Below, piece by piece: positions 36,468-44,356 of a stretch of DNA of 64,000 nt (position 1 is its first letter; each line of letters opens with the position of its first letter). A program made the translations under genes and the position numbers. The DNA is taken from positions 62,001 through 126,000 of the forward strand of contig NZ_RQVL01000002.1 in NCBI RefSeq assembly GCF_003992005.1, given 5' to 3'. The stretch is from Veillonella sp. VA139 (GTDB lineage: Bacteria > Bacillota > Negativicutes > Veillonellales > Veillonellaceae). The notes beneath the pieces are model-generated. The model was not told where the DNA came from and searched no databases. It saw nothing but the letters and a program-made list of their open reading frames with translations.

Positions 36468-36505
36468 AAGCTGTAGTGAAAGGAAACTTTCATTACAGCT
36501 TTTTA
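36468..36505 (+). terminator. Terminator of nhaA
   Basis: AAGCTGTAGTGAAAG / CTTTCATTACAGCTT, a 15-bp stem with one G-U and a GAAA loop, followed by TTTT. Confidence 0.9.
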
Positions 36506-36756
36506 ATTATGCCAATTTAGTATAACAAACCTATTTTTATGCATATTTACTATAGAAATTGAGGAATATTAACATTTTTTAGTGTACATATGTAGTAGGT
36601 GGTGTTTCCTATGGGAAGTAATTTATACCATATGTGGGAAAAATACGATAAAAATGGGTACTAAGTGGTGTTAAAGTGTTAAAAAAGCCCTGTTTTTTTG
36701 ACGTATCTCCCAAAAAATGGTAAAATGTATAAGCATTTAGATATGAGGTGAACATC
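36506..36756. other. AT-rich upstream region of the 3D-domain gene
   Basis: No gene. It contains short A/T runs and the ribosome site GAGGTG at 36745. No convincing promoter or hairpin was found. Confidence 0.45.
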
Positions 36757-37581
36757 GTGAAAAAAATAACTCTCATAGCGATTCTACTTTTGGTATGTAC
36801 CATGGCGACAGCCTTGGCAACATCTGGACGAGGTGATCGCGGTAAAGAGGTGGAAGAGTTACAAGCGTTGTTAGTAGCCCAAGGCTATTTGCTTGATACA
36901 GCAGATGGAGTGTTTGGGAATAATACAGAATACGCAGTGCTCGTCTTTCAGAAAGAACACGGGTTAACTCCAGACGGTAGAGTAGGCAAAGAAACAATGC
37001 GTGCTTTATTAGAGAATCAAAAACAATTCGAGGGGCAACAAACATCTCGAAATACCCGTACTGTCGAGGTATCACGATTTGGTGATCGGGGTCGACAAAT
37101 AGAAGAATTACAAAGTAAATTAGAGGATAGTGGATTTTCTCCAGGTTCCATTGATGGCGTATTTGGTAGTGGCACAAAAGAAGCCTTACTTCGCTTTCAA
37201 CGGCATCATGGATTAATTGAAACCGGGATCTTAGACGCTACTACATGGTCTAAGTTATCTAGCACAAAACATGGTACTTTCAAAAAAAGTCGTAAGCCAT
37301 CATCGTATAAAAAAACGATAGATATGGAAGCCACTGCCTATACAAGCCAAGAGTCAGGTTCTTATACAGCACGAGGACATGCATTACGCCGAGGATATGT
37401 ATCGGTAGATCCGAATGTGATTCCATTGGGCACAGAGGTGTATGTAGAAGGGTATGGCTATGCTGTGGCAGATGATACTGGTGGCGATATTGTAGGTCAC
37501 CGCATCGATGTGGCTATGGATAGTTATGATGAGGCCATACAATTTGGTCGTCGTACGGTGAAAGTATATATTTTAAATTAG
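36757..37581 (+). CDS. Secreted protein: two peptidoglycan-binding domains plus a 3D domain
   Basis: Probable exported cell-wall enzyme or regulator, 274 residues. Signal peptide: KKITLIAILLLVCTMATALA. Two PG_binding_1 repeats follow: RGKEVEELQALLVAQGYL...DGVFGNNTEYAVLVFQ, then RGRQIEELQSKLEDSGF...DGVFGSGTKEALLRFQ. The C-terminal 3D domain (about residues 190-274) shows ATAYTSQ, VSVDPNVIPLGTEVYVEGYG, VADDTGGDI and HRIDVAM, with the three conserved Asp. This is the double-psi barrel fold of lytic transglycosylases such as MltA. The GTG at 36757 is six bases after GAGGTG; a GTG at 36748 overlaps that site. Confidence 0.88.
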   Translation: MKKITLIAILLLVCTMATALATSGRGDRGKEVEELQALLVAQGYLLDTADGVFGNNTEYAVLVFQKEHGLTPDGRVGKETMRALLENQKQFEGQQTSRNTRTVEVSRFGDRGRQIEELQSKLEDSGFSPGSIDGVFGSGTKEALLRFQRHHGLIETGILDATTWSKLSSTKHGTFKKSRKPSSYKKTIDMEATAYTSQESGSYTARGHALRRGYVSVDPNVIPLGTEVYVEGYGYAVADDTGGDIVGHRIDVAMDSYDEAIQFGRRTVKVYILN

Positions 37582-37687
37582 AGGAAGTATTGATTTGTTG
37601 TAAAACAGAAAGAACATCTAATTGCAAAGTGTAGTTACACAAAATAAAAGATAGGAAACTACGGTGATGTAGTTTCTAAGATACTAG

Positions 37688-37726
37688 AAGGATAGTCGGT
37701 TCAGTTGAATCGGCTATCCTTTGTTT
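37688..37726 (+). terminator. Terminator between the 3D-domain gene and terC
   Basis: AAGGATAG / CTATCCTT (37688-37695 and 37714-37721) with partial inner pairing, followed by TTGTTTT. Confidence 0.75.
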
Positions 37727-37739
37727 TATAGGTTCTCTA

Positions 37740-37748
37740 TGATATAAT
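37740..37748 (+). promoter_or_regulatory. Extended -10 promoter for terC
   Basis: TGATATAAT with TTGTTT 16 bases upstream, inside the T-tract of the preceding terminator. Confidence 0.6.
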
Positions 37749-37781
37749 TGAATGTATTCTAAGTAGTATATATAGGAGGAA

Positions 37782-38447
37782 ATGGTGGATATTATATCAA
37801 CACAAGGGTTATTAGCAATTCTACAAATTATTATTATTGATATATTATTAGCAGGGGACAATGCCATTGTCATCGGCATGGCTGCGAAAAATTTGCCGGA
37901 AACGTTGCGCAAGCGTGCTATTTTCTGGGGAACAGCAGGTGCAATTATGTTACGTCTTGTAATGGCCATTTTGTTCATTGAAGCCTTAGATAACATTCCA
38001 GCATTACGCATTGTTGGTGGGATTATGTTACTTTGGATTGGGTATTCATTATTGAAAGATGGGGATAATGAACACAACATTGAAGCAAAAGATAATATCT
38101 GGGGTGCTATTGCCACTATCATTATTGCCGATGGTGTCATGGGTATTGATAATGTGCTGGGCGTTGTGGCAGCAGCAGAAGGCCATTTTGGTCTCGTTGT
38201 AGCAGGTATGCTAGTGACAGTGCCAATCATTGTTTGGGGGAGTACTATCTTTGTAAAACTGATTGATAAGTTTCCGGTTATCCTATACGCAGGTGGCGGT
38301 ATCTTAGGTTGGGTGTCTGCTAGTATGATCCAACATGATCCAATGGCAGCACCGCACATTGAACCATATAGCTGGCCATTCCACATCGGTTGTGTCGTAT
38401 TGGTGCTGGGCGCAGCGCTCATTCGCAATCGGTTGGTGAAAGGATAA
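37782..38447 (+). CDS. TerC/YjbE-family integral membrane protein
   Basis: Member of the TerC superfamily, whose Bacillus relatives export manganese, partly to supply secreted enzymes. It has 221 residues with about seven hydrophobic helices. The two acidic signature motifs are present: IDILLAGDNAIVIGMAA near residue 20 and IIIADGVMGIDNVLGVVAA near residue 118. AGGAGGA stands two bases before the ATG at 37782 and five before an in-frame GTG at 37785, so the latter may be used. The long opposite-strand frame across this gene is a shadow. Confidence 0.85.
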   Translation: MVDIISTQGLLAILQIIIIDILLAGDNAIVIGMAAKNLPETLRKRAIFWGTAGAIMLRLVMAILFIEALDNIPALRIVGGIMLLWIGYSLLKDGDNEHNIEAKDNIWGAIATIIIADGVMGIDNVLGVVAAAEGHFGLVVAGMLVTVPIIVWGSTIFVKLIDKFPVILYAGGGILGWVSASMIQHDPMAAPHIEPYSWPFHIGCVVLVLGAALIRNRLVKG

Positions 38448-38893
38448 CTACAGACCTTATTAGGTGTAGTGAGAGTATCTGATATAAAGGATATGCAGAT
38501 AGTGCTTTCCTTAAAAATTGTATAGTAAATAGGCATATAGTTTCCATAGTACGTATGTACAAATTGTGAAGCTATATGCTTTTGTTTTTTTAGACAAGCT
38601 AGAGTTGTAAGATGATAAAATTGGGGTTATAGGACAAAATGAGGGGTATAGGACAAAATGAGTTGGCTGTAATATTGATGAGCTTAGATACATACTTGGT
38701 TATTTGAATTTTAAAGTGGTCTAAAGAATTTTTAGGTAAAAAAGGTAGTAGTCATACTTTCAGTAAATGGCATGAAAGATGGTTCTATGACCGTAGACTA
38801 AGGTACATACTTTAATGATATAAATGGTGTGCATGTGTGGGAATTATACTAGGTAGTATGAGATATATAGACGTGTTAGGAACAGATAAAAAA
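38448..38893. other. Intergenic region with two copies of a GGTTATAGGACAAAATGAG repeat
   Basis: No gene. The left half is AT-rich. At 38625-38643 and 38644-38662 lie two adjacent copies of TATAGGACAAAATGAG preceded by GGT or GGG. A third copy lies at 46399, beyond the helicase genes. An extended -10 at 38894 ends the region. Confidence 0.6.
38625..38663. repeat. Direct repeats, copies A and B (TATAGGACAAAATGAG)
   Basis: Copy A 38625-38643 and copy B 38644-38663 are tandem. Copy B (GGTATAGGACAAAATGAGTTG) matches copy C at 46399-46421 over almost its whole length, and weaker similarity continues for ~20 bases (TAATA, GATG, GGCT spaced alike). Confidence 0.8.
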
Positions 38894-38902
38894 TGATATA
38901 AT
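38894..38902 (+). promoter_or_regulatory. Extended -10 promoter for the rlmCD-like gene
   Basis: TGATATAAT, 44 bases upstream; the surrounding AAAAAATGATATAATAACA is nearly identical to the nhaA promoter. Confidence 0.55.
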
Positions 38903-38946
38903 AACATAATGATAGAAACAAATTACTTGGATTAAAGGATATATAG

Positions 38947-40338
38947 ATGAGTGAGAAGAAGAAACAACAGACAGTACCGGTGTGCGTTGGACATACATAT
39001 ACCATAGAGATTCACGGCACCGGCAGTAGTGGCGAAGGGGTAGGCAGATACGAAGGGTTTACAGTATTTGTACCCTATGCATTGCCGAATGAAACGGTAC
39101 AAGTGAAGATTACCGTAGTCAAAAAAAATTATGCCGTAGGGGACATTGTAGAGGTGCTCACACCGTCAGCAGAGCGAGTGGCCCCAGAATGTAAGGTATA
39201 TGGTAATTGTGGGGGCTGCCAATTACAACATGCGTCTTATACAGAGCAATTGCGACTAAAGACGGAATCTGTAAAAGCTGTCATAGAACGAATTGCTAAA
39301 TGTGACCCTAATTTGGTCTTACCTTGCATAGGCCCAGAGCAGCCTTGGAGATATCGTAATAAAATGCAAATGCCAGTAGGAGGTACCGTAGACAAAATTC
39401 ATATGGGATTTTATCAAAAGGGATCCCATAGCATCATCAATCACGAGCATTGTCCGATCCAAGATGCGGGGAATGATGAGATTCGCAATGTTTGCTATGA
39501 GGCTATGAATGAATTAGGTATCGAACCTTATGATGAGTATACGGAAAGAGGTGTTCTTCGTCATGTCGTTGGTCGTATTGGGAAAGATGAATGGATGGTT
39601 ATCCTCGTAAGTCGTACAGCGAATATTCCTCATGAATCTGAATTGGTAGATCGTATCGTAACAGCGTTGCCACAGGTAAGCTCTATCGTAGTGAATCACA
39701 ATCCAAAACAAACGAATGTAATCTTAGGGCCTACGAATCGTACGATCTATGGAAAAGACCAAATTACAGATTATATTAAAGATTTATCCTTTCAGTTGTC
39801 ACCCCATTCTTTCTTTCAAGTAAATCCGCAACAAACCACCGTATTGTACGACACAGCCTTGGAATTTGCAGCATTGAAAGGACATGAGACGGTGATCGAT
39901 GCCTATTGTGGAACGGGAACAATCTCTTTGTTTTTGGCGCACAAAGCAAAGCATGTCATCGGCATTGAAATCGTGGCACCTGCCATCGAAGATGCGAAGA
40001 AAAATGCACTCCGCAATGGATACAACAATACAGAATTTATCGTAGGCGACGCAGCCGTTGAAATGCCTAGGTTGTATAAACAAGGTATCAATCCAGACGT
40101 CATCGTATTTGACCCTATCCGCGCAGGCTGCAAAGAAGATGTGCTACACGCAGCCATCGGCATGGGACCACAACGCATCATTTATGTGTCGTGCAACCCA
40201 TCCTCCATGGCACGAGACATAGAAATATTGACGAAACAGGGCTACCAATTGGTGAAAGTCCAGCCAGTAGATATGTTCCCGCAGACGTATCATACAGAAG
40301 CTGTGGCGTTGCTTACAAGGAGCGAAGCGACGCAGTAA
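38947..40338 (+). CDS. 23S rRNA (uracil-5-)-methyltransferase, RlmCD/RumA family
   Basis: SAM-dependent RNA m5U methyltransferase, 463 residues. An N-terminal TRAM domain (EIHGTGSSGEGVGRYEGFTV) is followed by the Fe-S cysteines in APECKVYGNCGGCQLQHASY near residue 85. The SAM site is DAYCGTGTISLFLA near residue 320, and DPIRAGCKED and IYVSCNPSSMARDIEIL near 380-425 supply the catalytic Cys. The family end (TEAVALLTR) is followed by five extra residues, SEATQ, encoded inside a GCTTAC...GTAAGC inverted repeat. No terminator separates it from the helicase gene 56 bases on. Confidence 0.92.
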   Translation: MSEKKKQQTVPVCVGHTYTIEIHGTGSSGEGVGRYEGFTVFVPYALPNETVQVKITVVKKNYAVGDIVEVLTPSAERVAPECKVYGNCGGCQLQHASYTEQLRLKTESVKAVIERIAKCDPNLVLPCIGPEQPWRYRNKMQMPVGGTVDKIHMGFYQKGSHSIINHEHCPIQDAGNDEIRNVCYEAMNELGIEPYDEYTERGVLRHVVGRIGKDEWMVILVSRTANIPHESELVDRIVTALPQVSSIVVNHNPKQTNVILGPTNRTIYGKDQITDYIKDLSFQLSPHSFFQVNPQQTTVLYDTALEFAALKGHETVIDAYCGTGTISLFLAHKAKHVIGIEIVAPAIEDAKKNALRNGYNNTEFIVGDAAVEMPRLYKQGINPDVIVFDPIRAGCKEDVLHAAIGMGPQRIIYVSCNPSSMARDIEILTKQGYQLVKVQPVDMFPQTYHTEAVALLTRSEATQ

Positions 40339-40394
40339 GCATTAGATTGGCTCATACAAGGGTGGACAAAGAATCATAAAGTGAGGTAAAGGAA

Positions 40395-42665
40395 ATGAAA
40401 CATCTTTCTGATTGTATAGAAGTTAAGTCCTACGGTGAGGTGTTTCCCAAAAAGGGGACAAATGCAAGAACGCCATACGAGCACCAAAAAGAGGCTATGC
40501 GGTGTCTCGACAAAATCAATCAAGAGCCGGCCTACAGTACATTGGTAGTACTGCCTACTGGCGGTGGGAAAACCTATACAGCGTCCATGTGGCTTTTGAA
40601 GAACGCCATTGACAAGAAAAAGAAGATACTTTGGATTGGACACCGTCAAATGTTGCTGGATCAGGCAGCGGAATCATTTCAAAAGTTTGCTTATACAGAA
40701 GTGATACCTCATATTTCATCCTTTTGTTTCCGCATTATTTCTGGTGCTTCTAGTCATGATCGTACTAGCGATATTCGTCCCGATGACAATCTTTTGATTG
40801 TCAGCAAAGACAGTATTGGAAGAAATATTGAACGTTTAGACATATGGCTGAAAGATGAAAACGAGTTGTATCTTGTCATAGATGAAGCTCATCATTCAAC
40901 GGCTAAAACGTATCGAAAAATCATTGAGTATGTAAAAGGGAAAGTGCCTAATTTGAAGCTCATTGGGCTGACTGCAACACCATTTCGGACAGCAGAAAAT
41001 GAACAGGGGTTGTTAGCCCGTATATACGGAGATGGTGTTATAAATGGACAAGCTGCACATGACGATGTGGGTATTACATATCAAATCGGCCTAAAGGAAT
41101 TGATTAACCGACAGATACTTGCAAAGCCAATTTTTGAAAGCTTTTATACCGATGAAGAGTACGGCGAGCTCCTTGGCGTGGATGCGTGGGAAAGTATCCA
41201 ACATTTAGATATTTTACCGGATGAAATTGCACAGCAGATGGCAGACAGTGCGGTCCGAAATAAGCTGATTGTAGAGACGTATACAGCAAAGCAATCTGAA
41301 TATGGGCAAACCATCCTTTTTGCGGTCAATGTAGTCCATGCCATTCAGTTGACTGCCTTGTTCAAGAAAGCAGGCGTTTCAGCTGACTTTATCGTTTCTT
41401 CTGTGAAAGATGCTATTACTGGCGTAACAATCAGTCGTGAAGATAACGAGAGAAAGCTAAATGAATATCGAGATGGAAAGCTACAAGTTTTAATCAATGT
41501 GAACATACTTACAGAAGGTGTTGATTTACCACAAACAAAGACAGTTTTCCTTGCTAGACCTACGGTGTCATCTATCTTGATGACCCAAATGGTTGGCCGC
41601 GCATTGCGGGGAACAGCAGCAGGCGGCACATCTACTGCCTATATTGTTTCTTTCATTGACCATTGGAATGAAAATATCGCTTGGGTAAATCCTGAAAGCC
41701 TCTTTGAAGGAAGTAACGATTTCCGCGATACTAAAGCTGAACGGACAAAGCATGATCTTCGCATGATTGCTATTTCCAAAATAGAAGAATTTGCTTCCAT
41801 ATTAGATGATTCAGTAGATACTTCGGCATTAGAAAAAGTACCTTTTGAACAGCGGATTCCGATTGGAATGTATGCGTTTTCTTATCTGGAGGAAAACGGT
41901 ATGGATCACGCCTATCAGGTCATGGTATACAATAGCACACAAGCGGCATACAAGCAGCTTATGGATTCCCTTCCATCCCTGTTCGCCAGCTTTGAGGCAA
42001 CGGAAGAATATCTGTGTGACGAAAAGCTTGAGGGAATGGAACGTCAGTGCAGAGACTCCTTCTTCTGCGGAGAGCTTGTACCACCTTATGAGCCAAGGGA
42101 TGTATTAAATATTCTGAAATACTATGCACAGTATGAAACAATCCCTCAGTTTTATACCTTTGCCGAGGTAGACAGGAGCAAGCTGAATGTGACCGCTATC
42201 GCACAACACATCTGGGATGAAGATATGGGACAGCGCAAGAAGTCTGAATATATTGATTCTATCTGGGACTCCGGTGATGATACTATGCTGAAACTTTTCT
42301 TTGGAAGGAAACTATATTTTCTCCGTCAACTTGATATTGAGCTGATGAAACTATCCCATTCTTCTGATCTGTATGAAGACAGTGAAAGTAATGTGAAATA
42401 CGGCACACGAGCATTGGAGAACCTGCCGCTCCATGAGATAGGGAAGATTGACCCTATGCTGGAAAAACAACTAAGAGATCAGACCTTTGAAAAGTCAAGG
42501 AATAAGCGAGGACTTTATGAGTGCGCTTGCTGTGGCAAAACGGATCAATCTCGGATTTACTTTCAGGTAGATCACATCGTTCCAATGAACAGTGGTGGCA
42601 AAAGCGTTGCGGAAAATCTTCAAATCCTGTGCCGCCAGTGCAACGGCATGAAGGGTGACAACTAG
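40395..42665 (+). CDS. SF2 (DEAH) helicase fused to a C-terminal HNH endonuclease domain
   Basis: Large 756-residue protein joining a restriction-type translocase to a nuclease. The N-terminal helicase core shows TPYEHQKEAMRCLDK (Q-like motif), VVLPTGGGKTYTASMWLL near residue 55 (Walker A), LVIDEAHHST near 158 (motif II), LIGLTATPFRT (III), NILTEGVDLPQTKTVFLARP and QMVGRALRGT (V-VI). Residues ~450-700 are unassigned. The last 49 residues form an HNH domain: CxxC at 710/713, FQVDHIVP, GGKSVAENLQILCRQCN, KG. A fused helicase and DNase suggests defence against foreign DNA (inference). It is coupled to the next gene by TAGTG. Part of its 3' half is GC-richer than its neighbours. Confidence 0.88.
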   Translation: MKHLSDCIEVKSYGEVFPKKGTNARTPYEHQKEAMRCLDKINQEPAYSTLVVLPTGGGKTYTASMWLLKNAIDKKKKILWIGHRQMLLDQAAESFQKFAYTEVIPHISSFCFRIISGASSHDRTSDIRPDDNLLIVSKDSIGRNIERLDIWLKDENELYLVIDEAHHSTAKTYRKIIEYVKGKVPNLKLIGLTATPFRTAENEQGLLARIYGDGVINGQAAHDDVGITYQIGLKELINRQILAKPIFESFYTDEEYGELLGVDAWESIQHLDILPDEIAQQMADSAVRNKLIVETYTAKQSEYGQTILFAVNVVHAIQLTALFKKAGVSADFIVSSVKDAITGVTISREDNERKLNEYRDGKLQVLINVNILTEGVDLPQTKTVFLARPTVSSILMTQMVGRALRGTAAGGTSTAYIVSFIDHWNENIAWVNPESLFEGSNDFRDTKAERTKHDLRMIAISKIEEFASILDDSVDTSALEKVPFEQRIPIGMYAFSYLEENGMDHAYQVMVYNSTQAAYKQLMDSLPSLFASFEATEEYLCDEKLEGMERQCRDSFFCGELVPPYEPRDVLNILKYYAQYETIPQFYTFAEVDRSKLNVTAIAQHIWDEDMGQRKKSEYIDSIWDSGDDTMLKLFFGRKLYFLRQLDIELMKLSHSSDLYEDSESNVKYGTRALENLPLHEIGKIDPMLEKQLRDQTFEKSRNKRGLYECACCGKTDQSRIYFQVDHIVPMNSGGKSVAENLQILCRQCNGMKGDN

Positions 42666-43198
42666 TGAGGGCGCTTTTATATTCAGCCCTTGACCTTGCT
42701 GCCATCATAAGTAGTATGGAGCTTACCTGTAGAGAGGAAAGTCATATCATTGACTTGATATGGGAAGGTGAGAAGACCTTTTTTGCTGACAAGTATCGCA
42801 GCAACAAACGACAGTTCATTTTGGATATTCGTTATTGGATGCATTATTTTCATGAAAAAACCATCCTTGACCAGGAATTTCCCGCTATACAAAAGGACCT
42901 TGCATACGGCAAGCACACTGTAAATACGGAAGAGTATATAAGCGACTATTCTGATTTGGATTTGTTCTTTAAAAGTGTGCGTATCCGTATCCTCTATGGC
43001 AAGGGCAATGGGTATGTGAGAATCAAACTACGATCCTTGCTTACGCAATATGGCTATCAGCGGCGTTCTCCATTTCTTCTTCAACATATCAACCGGTGCA
43101 GGCTGTTTTATCATTTGGAAGCAACACTGCGTGGTGGTGCCCCTTGCGACATTGAAACATGTGGACTGGATAAGATGTTGACATTTCGAGTTGTGTGA
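42665..43198 (+). CDS. Unknown 177-aa partner of the helicase-HNH protein
   Basis: I do not recognise this family. It starts with GTG on the last base of the helicase stop codon (TAGTG), so it is translated with the helicase and probably works with it. The product is soluble, with no signal peptide or membrane segment. Charged N-terminal helices (EESHIIDLIWEGEKTFFADK) come first. A basic centre follows (RIRILYGKGNGYVRIKLRSLL). The C-terminus has two cysteines in GAPCDIETCGLD. The basic middle could bind nucleic acid (inference). It is followed by a strong terminator. Confidence 0.75.
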   Translation: MRALLYSALDLAAIISSMELTCREESHIIDLIWEGEKTFFADKYRSNKRQFILDIRYWMHYFHEKTILDQEFPAIQKDLAYGKHTVNTEEYISDYSDLDLFFKSVRIRILYGKGNGYVRIKLRSLLTQYGYQRRSPFLLQHINRCRLFYHLEATLRGGAPCDIETCGLDKMLTFRVV

Positions 43199-43242
43199 AA
43201 AGTTGAGCGGGGCAAATAAAAAGTAATTGAAATTTGATACAT

Positions 43243-43315
43243 AAAACATAAGTGTAGATTACCTATACCTTTGATTGTGATAGCATAGGTAGTCTTGCTT
43301 ATGTTTTCTTTTTTA
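43243..43315 (+). terminator. Terminator after the helicase-HNH pair
   Basis: AAAACATAAG / CTTATGTTTT outer arms (43243-43252 and 43298-43307) with inner GATTACCTAT / ATAGGTAGTC, followed by a T-rich tail. It separates the two helicase units. Confidence 0.8.
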
Positions 43316-43340
43316 TAGGGCACAGTTCTTCTTCTACTTT

Positions 43341-43369
43341 ATGACAAAATTTAAAAATTAGTATATACT
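43341..43369 (+). promoter_or_regulatory. Promoter of the orf307-RecQ unit
   Basis: ATGACA (43341-43346), 17-base spacer, TATACT (43364-43369), 64 bases upstream of the 307-aa gene. Confidence 0.7.
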
Positions 43370-43432
43370 AAGGATAAATCTAAGATAAGAGTTCCTAGAT
43401 TGTTTGTTAGTATAGTGCGTCAAGGAGGGTTT

Positions 43433-44356
43433 ATGTATTTAAAGCGTGAACAATATGGCGAGGATCTTTGCTATGAATGGGAGCATGTAGAAAAAGTATG
43501 TTATGAGGAAAAGCATATACAAGCTGTTGTAAAAGAAATTAATGAGAATTTTAAAACATACTTTGAAAAGTTTTTAAACCAGAACCCTAGTTTGAAAGAA
43601 ACGGTGAAGATTGCTATTGATGAATTTGAATGTGATAGAGATGATTATGTAAATATTTTTAATCTTGAATTGCTAAAAGAGTATGAAGATGATTTAGAGA
43701 CATTTAAACTAAAAGTGCTTAAAAATGAATGTCCAATTATACGTAAAACCCTAAATAGTCGGAAATCAAAGGCTCTAGATAAATATAGAGGTGATTTTTC
43801 TAAAGCTGATGCAAAATATCTTAATGATATAGTCTATAATCTATGCCTGTTTGGGGAAACATATGCCGAACAATATGATCCAAATACATATGATAGTATT
43901 ATGGACTATAAGGAGTTAGGTATGGAAGACTTGGATACAGGTGAGTATACAGCGTATAAAGTCATCGGTGGTGGTATTAAAACGCATATGCTATTTAAGG
44001 TGCATCCAGGGTTATTTTCTAACAAAAGTAGATCAGCTGTATGGGCGTTATGGTACTTAAGTGGTAAAAAAACATTTGGTTGTCTTACGGATTCTGAATT
44101 TTTAATGATACATATAGATAAAGAGAAAGTAATTACGCAACAAAATTACTATTATCCATATAGACTCTTTCACTATTATGCATTTGAAATTTATAAATTG
44201 TTAAAAGAAAAAGCAGAAAGTTTAGACGCTTATATTGACCCAAACTACAGGTATGTACTTGTAGATGCGTTCTTACAGTTTATAGCAGACACTCATAAAA
44301 ATGAGATAGCAGTCTTAGAAGGTGCAAGCGATCGTGAGGTATACTACTATGTATAA
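43433..44356 (+). CDS. Unknown 307-aa protein coupled to the RecQ-like helicase-nuclease
   Basis: I do not recognise this family. The start is the ATG at 43433 behind AAGGAGGGTTT; the open frame reaches back to 43400 but without a ribosome site. The product is soluble and rich in Lys, Glu and Tyr. Its N-terminal half is probably helical (ETVKIAIDEFECDRDDYVNI), and a more globular middle follows (AYKVIGGGIKTHMLFKVHPG, AVWALWYLSGKKTFGCL). No nuclease, kinase or ATPase motif is evident. It overlaps the helicase start by eight bases, so the two form one unit. The AT-rich composition differs from the preceding helicase pair. Confidence 0.75.
   Translation: MYLKREQYGEDLCYEWEHVEKVCYEEKHIQAVVKEINENFKTYFEKFLNQNPSLKETVKIAIDEFECDRDDYVNIFNLELLKEYEDDLETFKLKVLKNECPIIRKTLNSRKSKALDKYRGDFSKADAKYLNDIVYNLCLFGETYAEQYDPNTYDSIMDYKELGMEDLDTGEYTAYKVIGGGIKTHMLFKVHPGLFSNKSRSAVWALWYLSGKKTFGCLTDSEFLMIHIDKEKVITQQNYYYPYRLFHYYAFEIYKLLKEKAESLDAYIDPNYRYVLVDAFLQFIADTHKNEIAVLEGASDREVYYYV

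Noticed and set aside
37676-38536. 286-aa open frame on the minus strand
   Set aside because: It is the mirror of terC, has low-complexity Ile/Thr/Ser composition, no ribosome site, and crosses the terC promoter region.
40395-43198. Type I or III restriction-modification system
   Set aside because: There is no methyltransferase or specificity gene; the helicase carries HNH instead of the usual Res-subunit partner arrangement.
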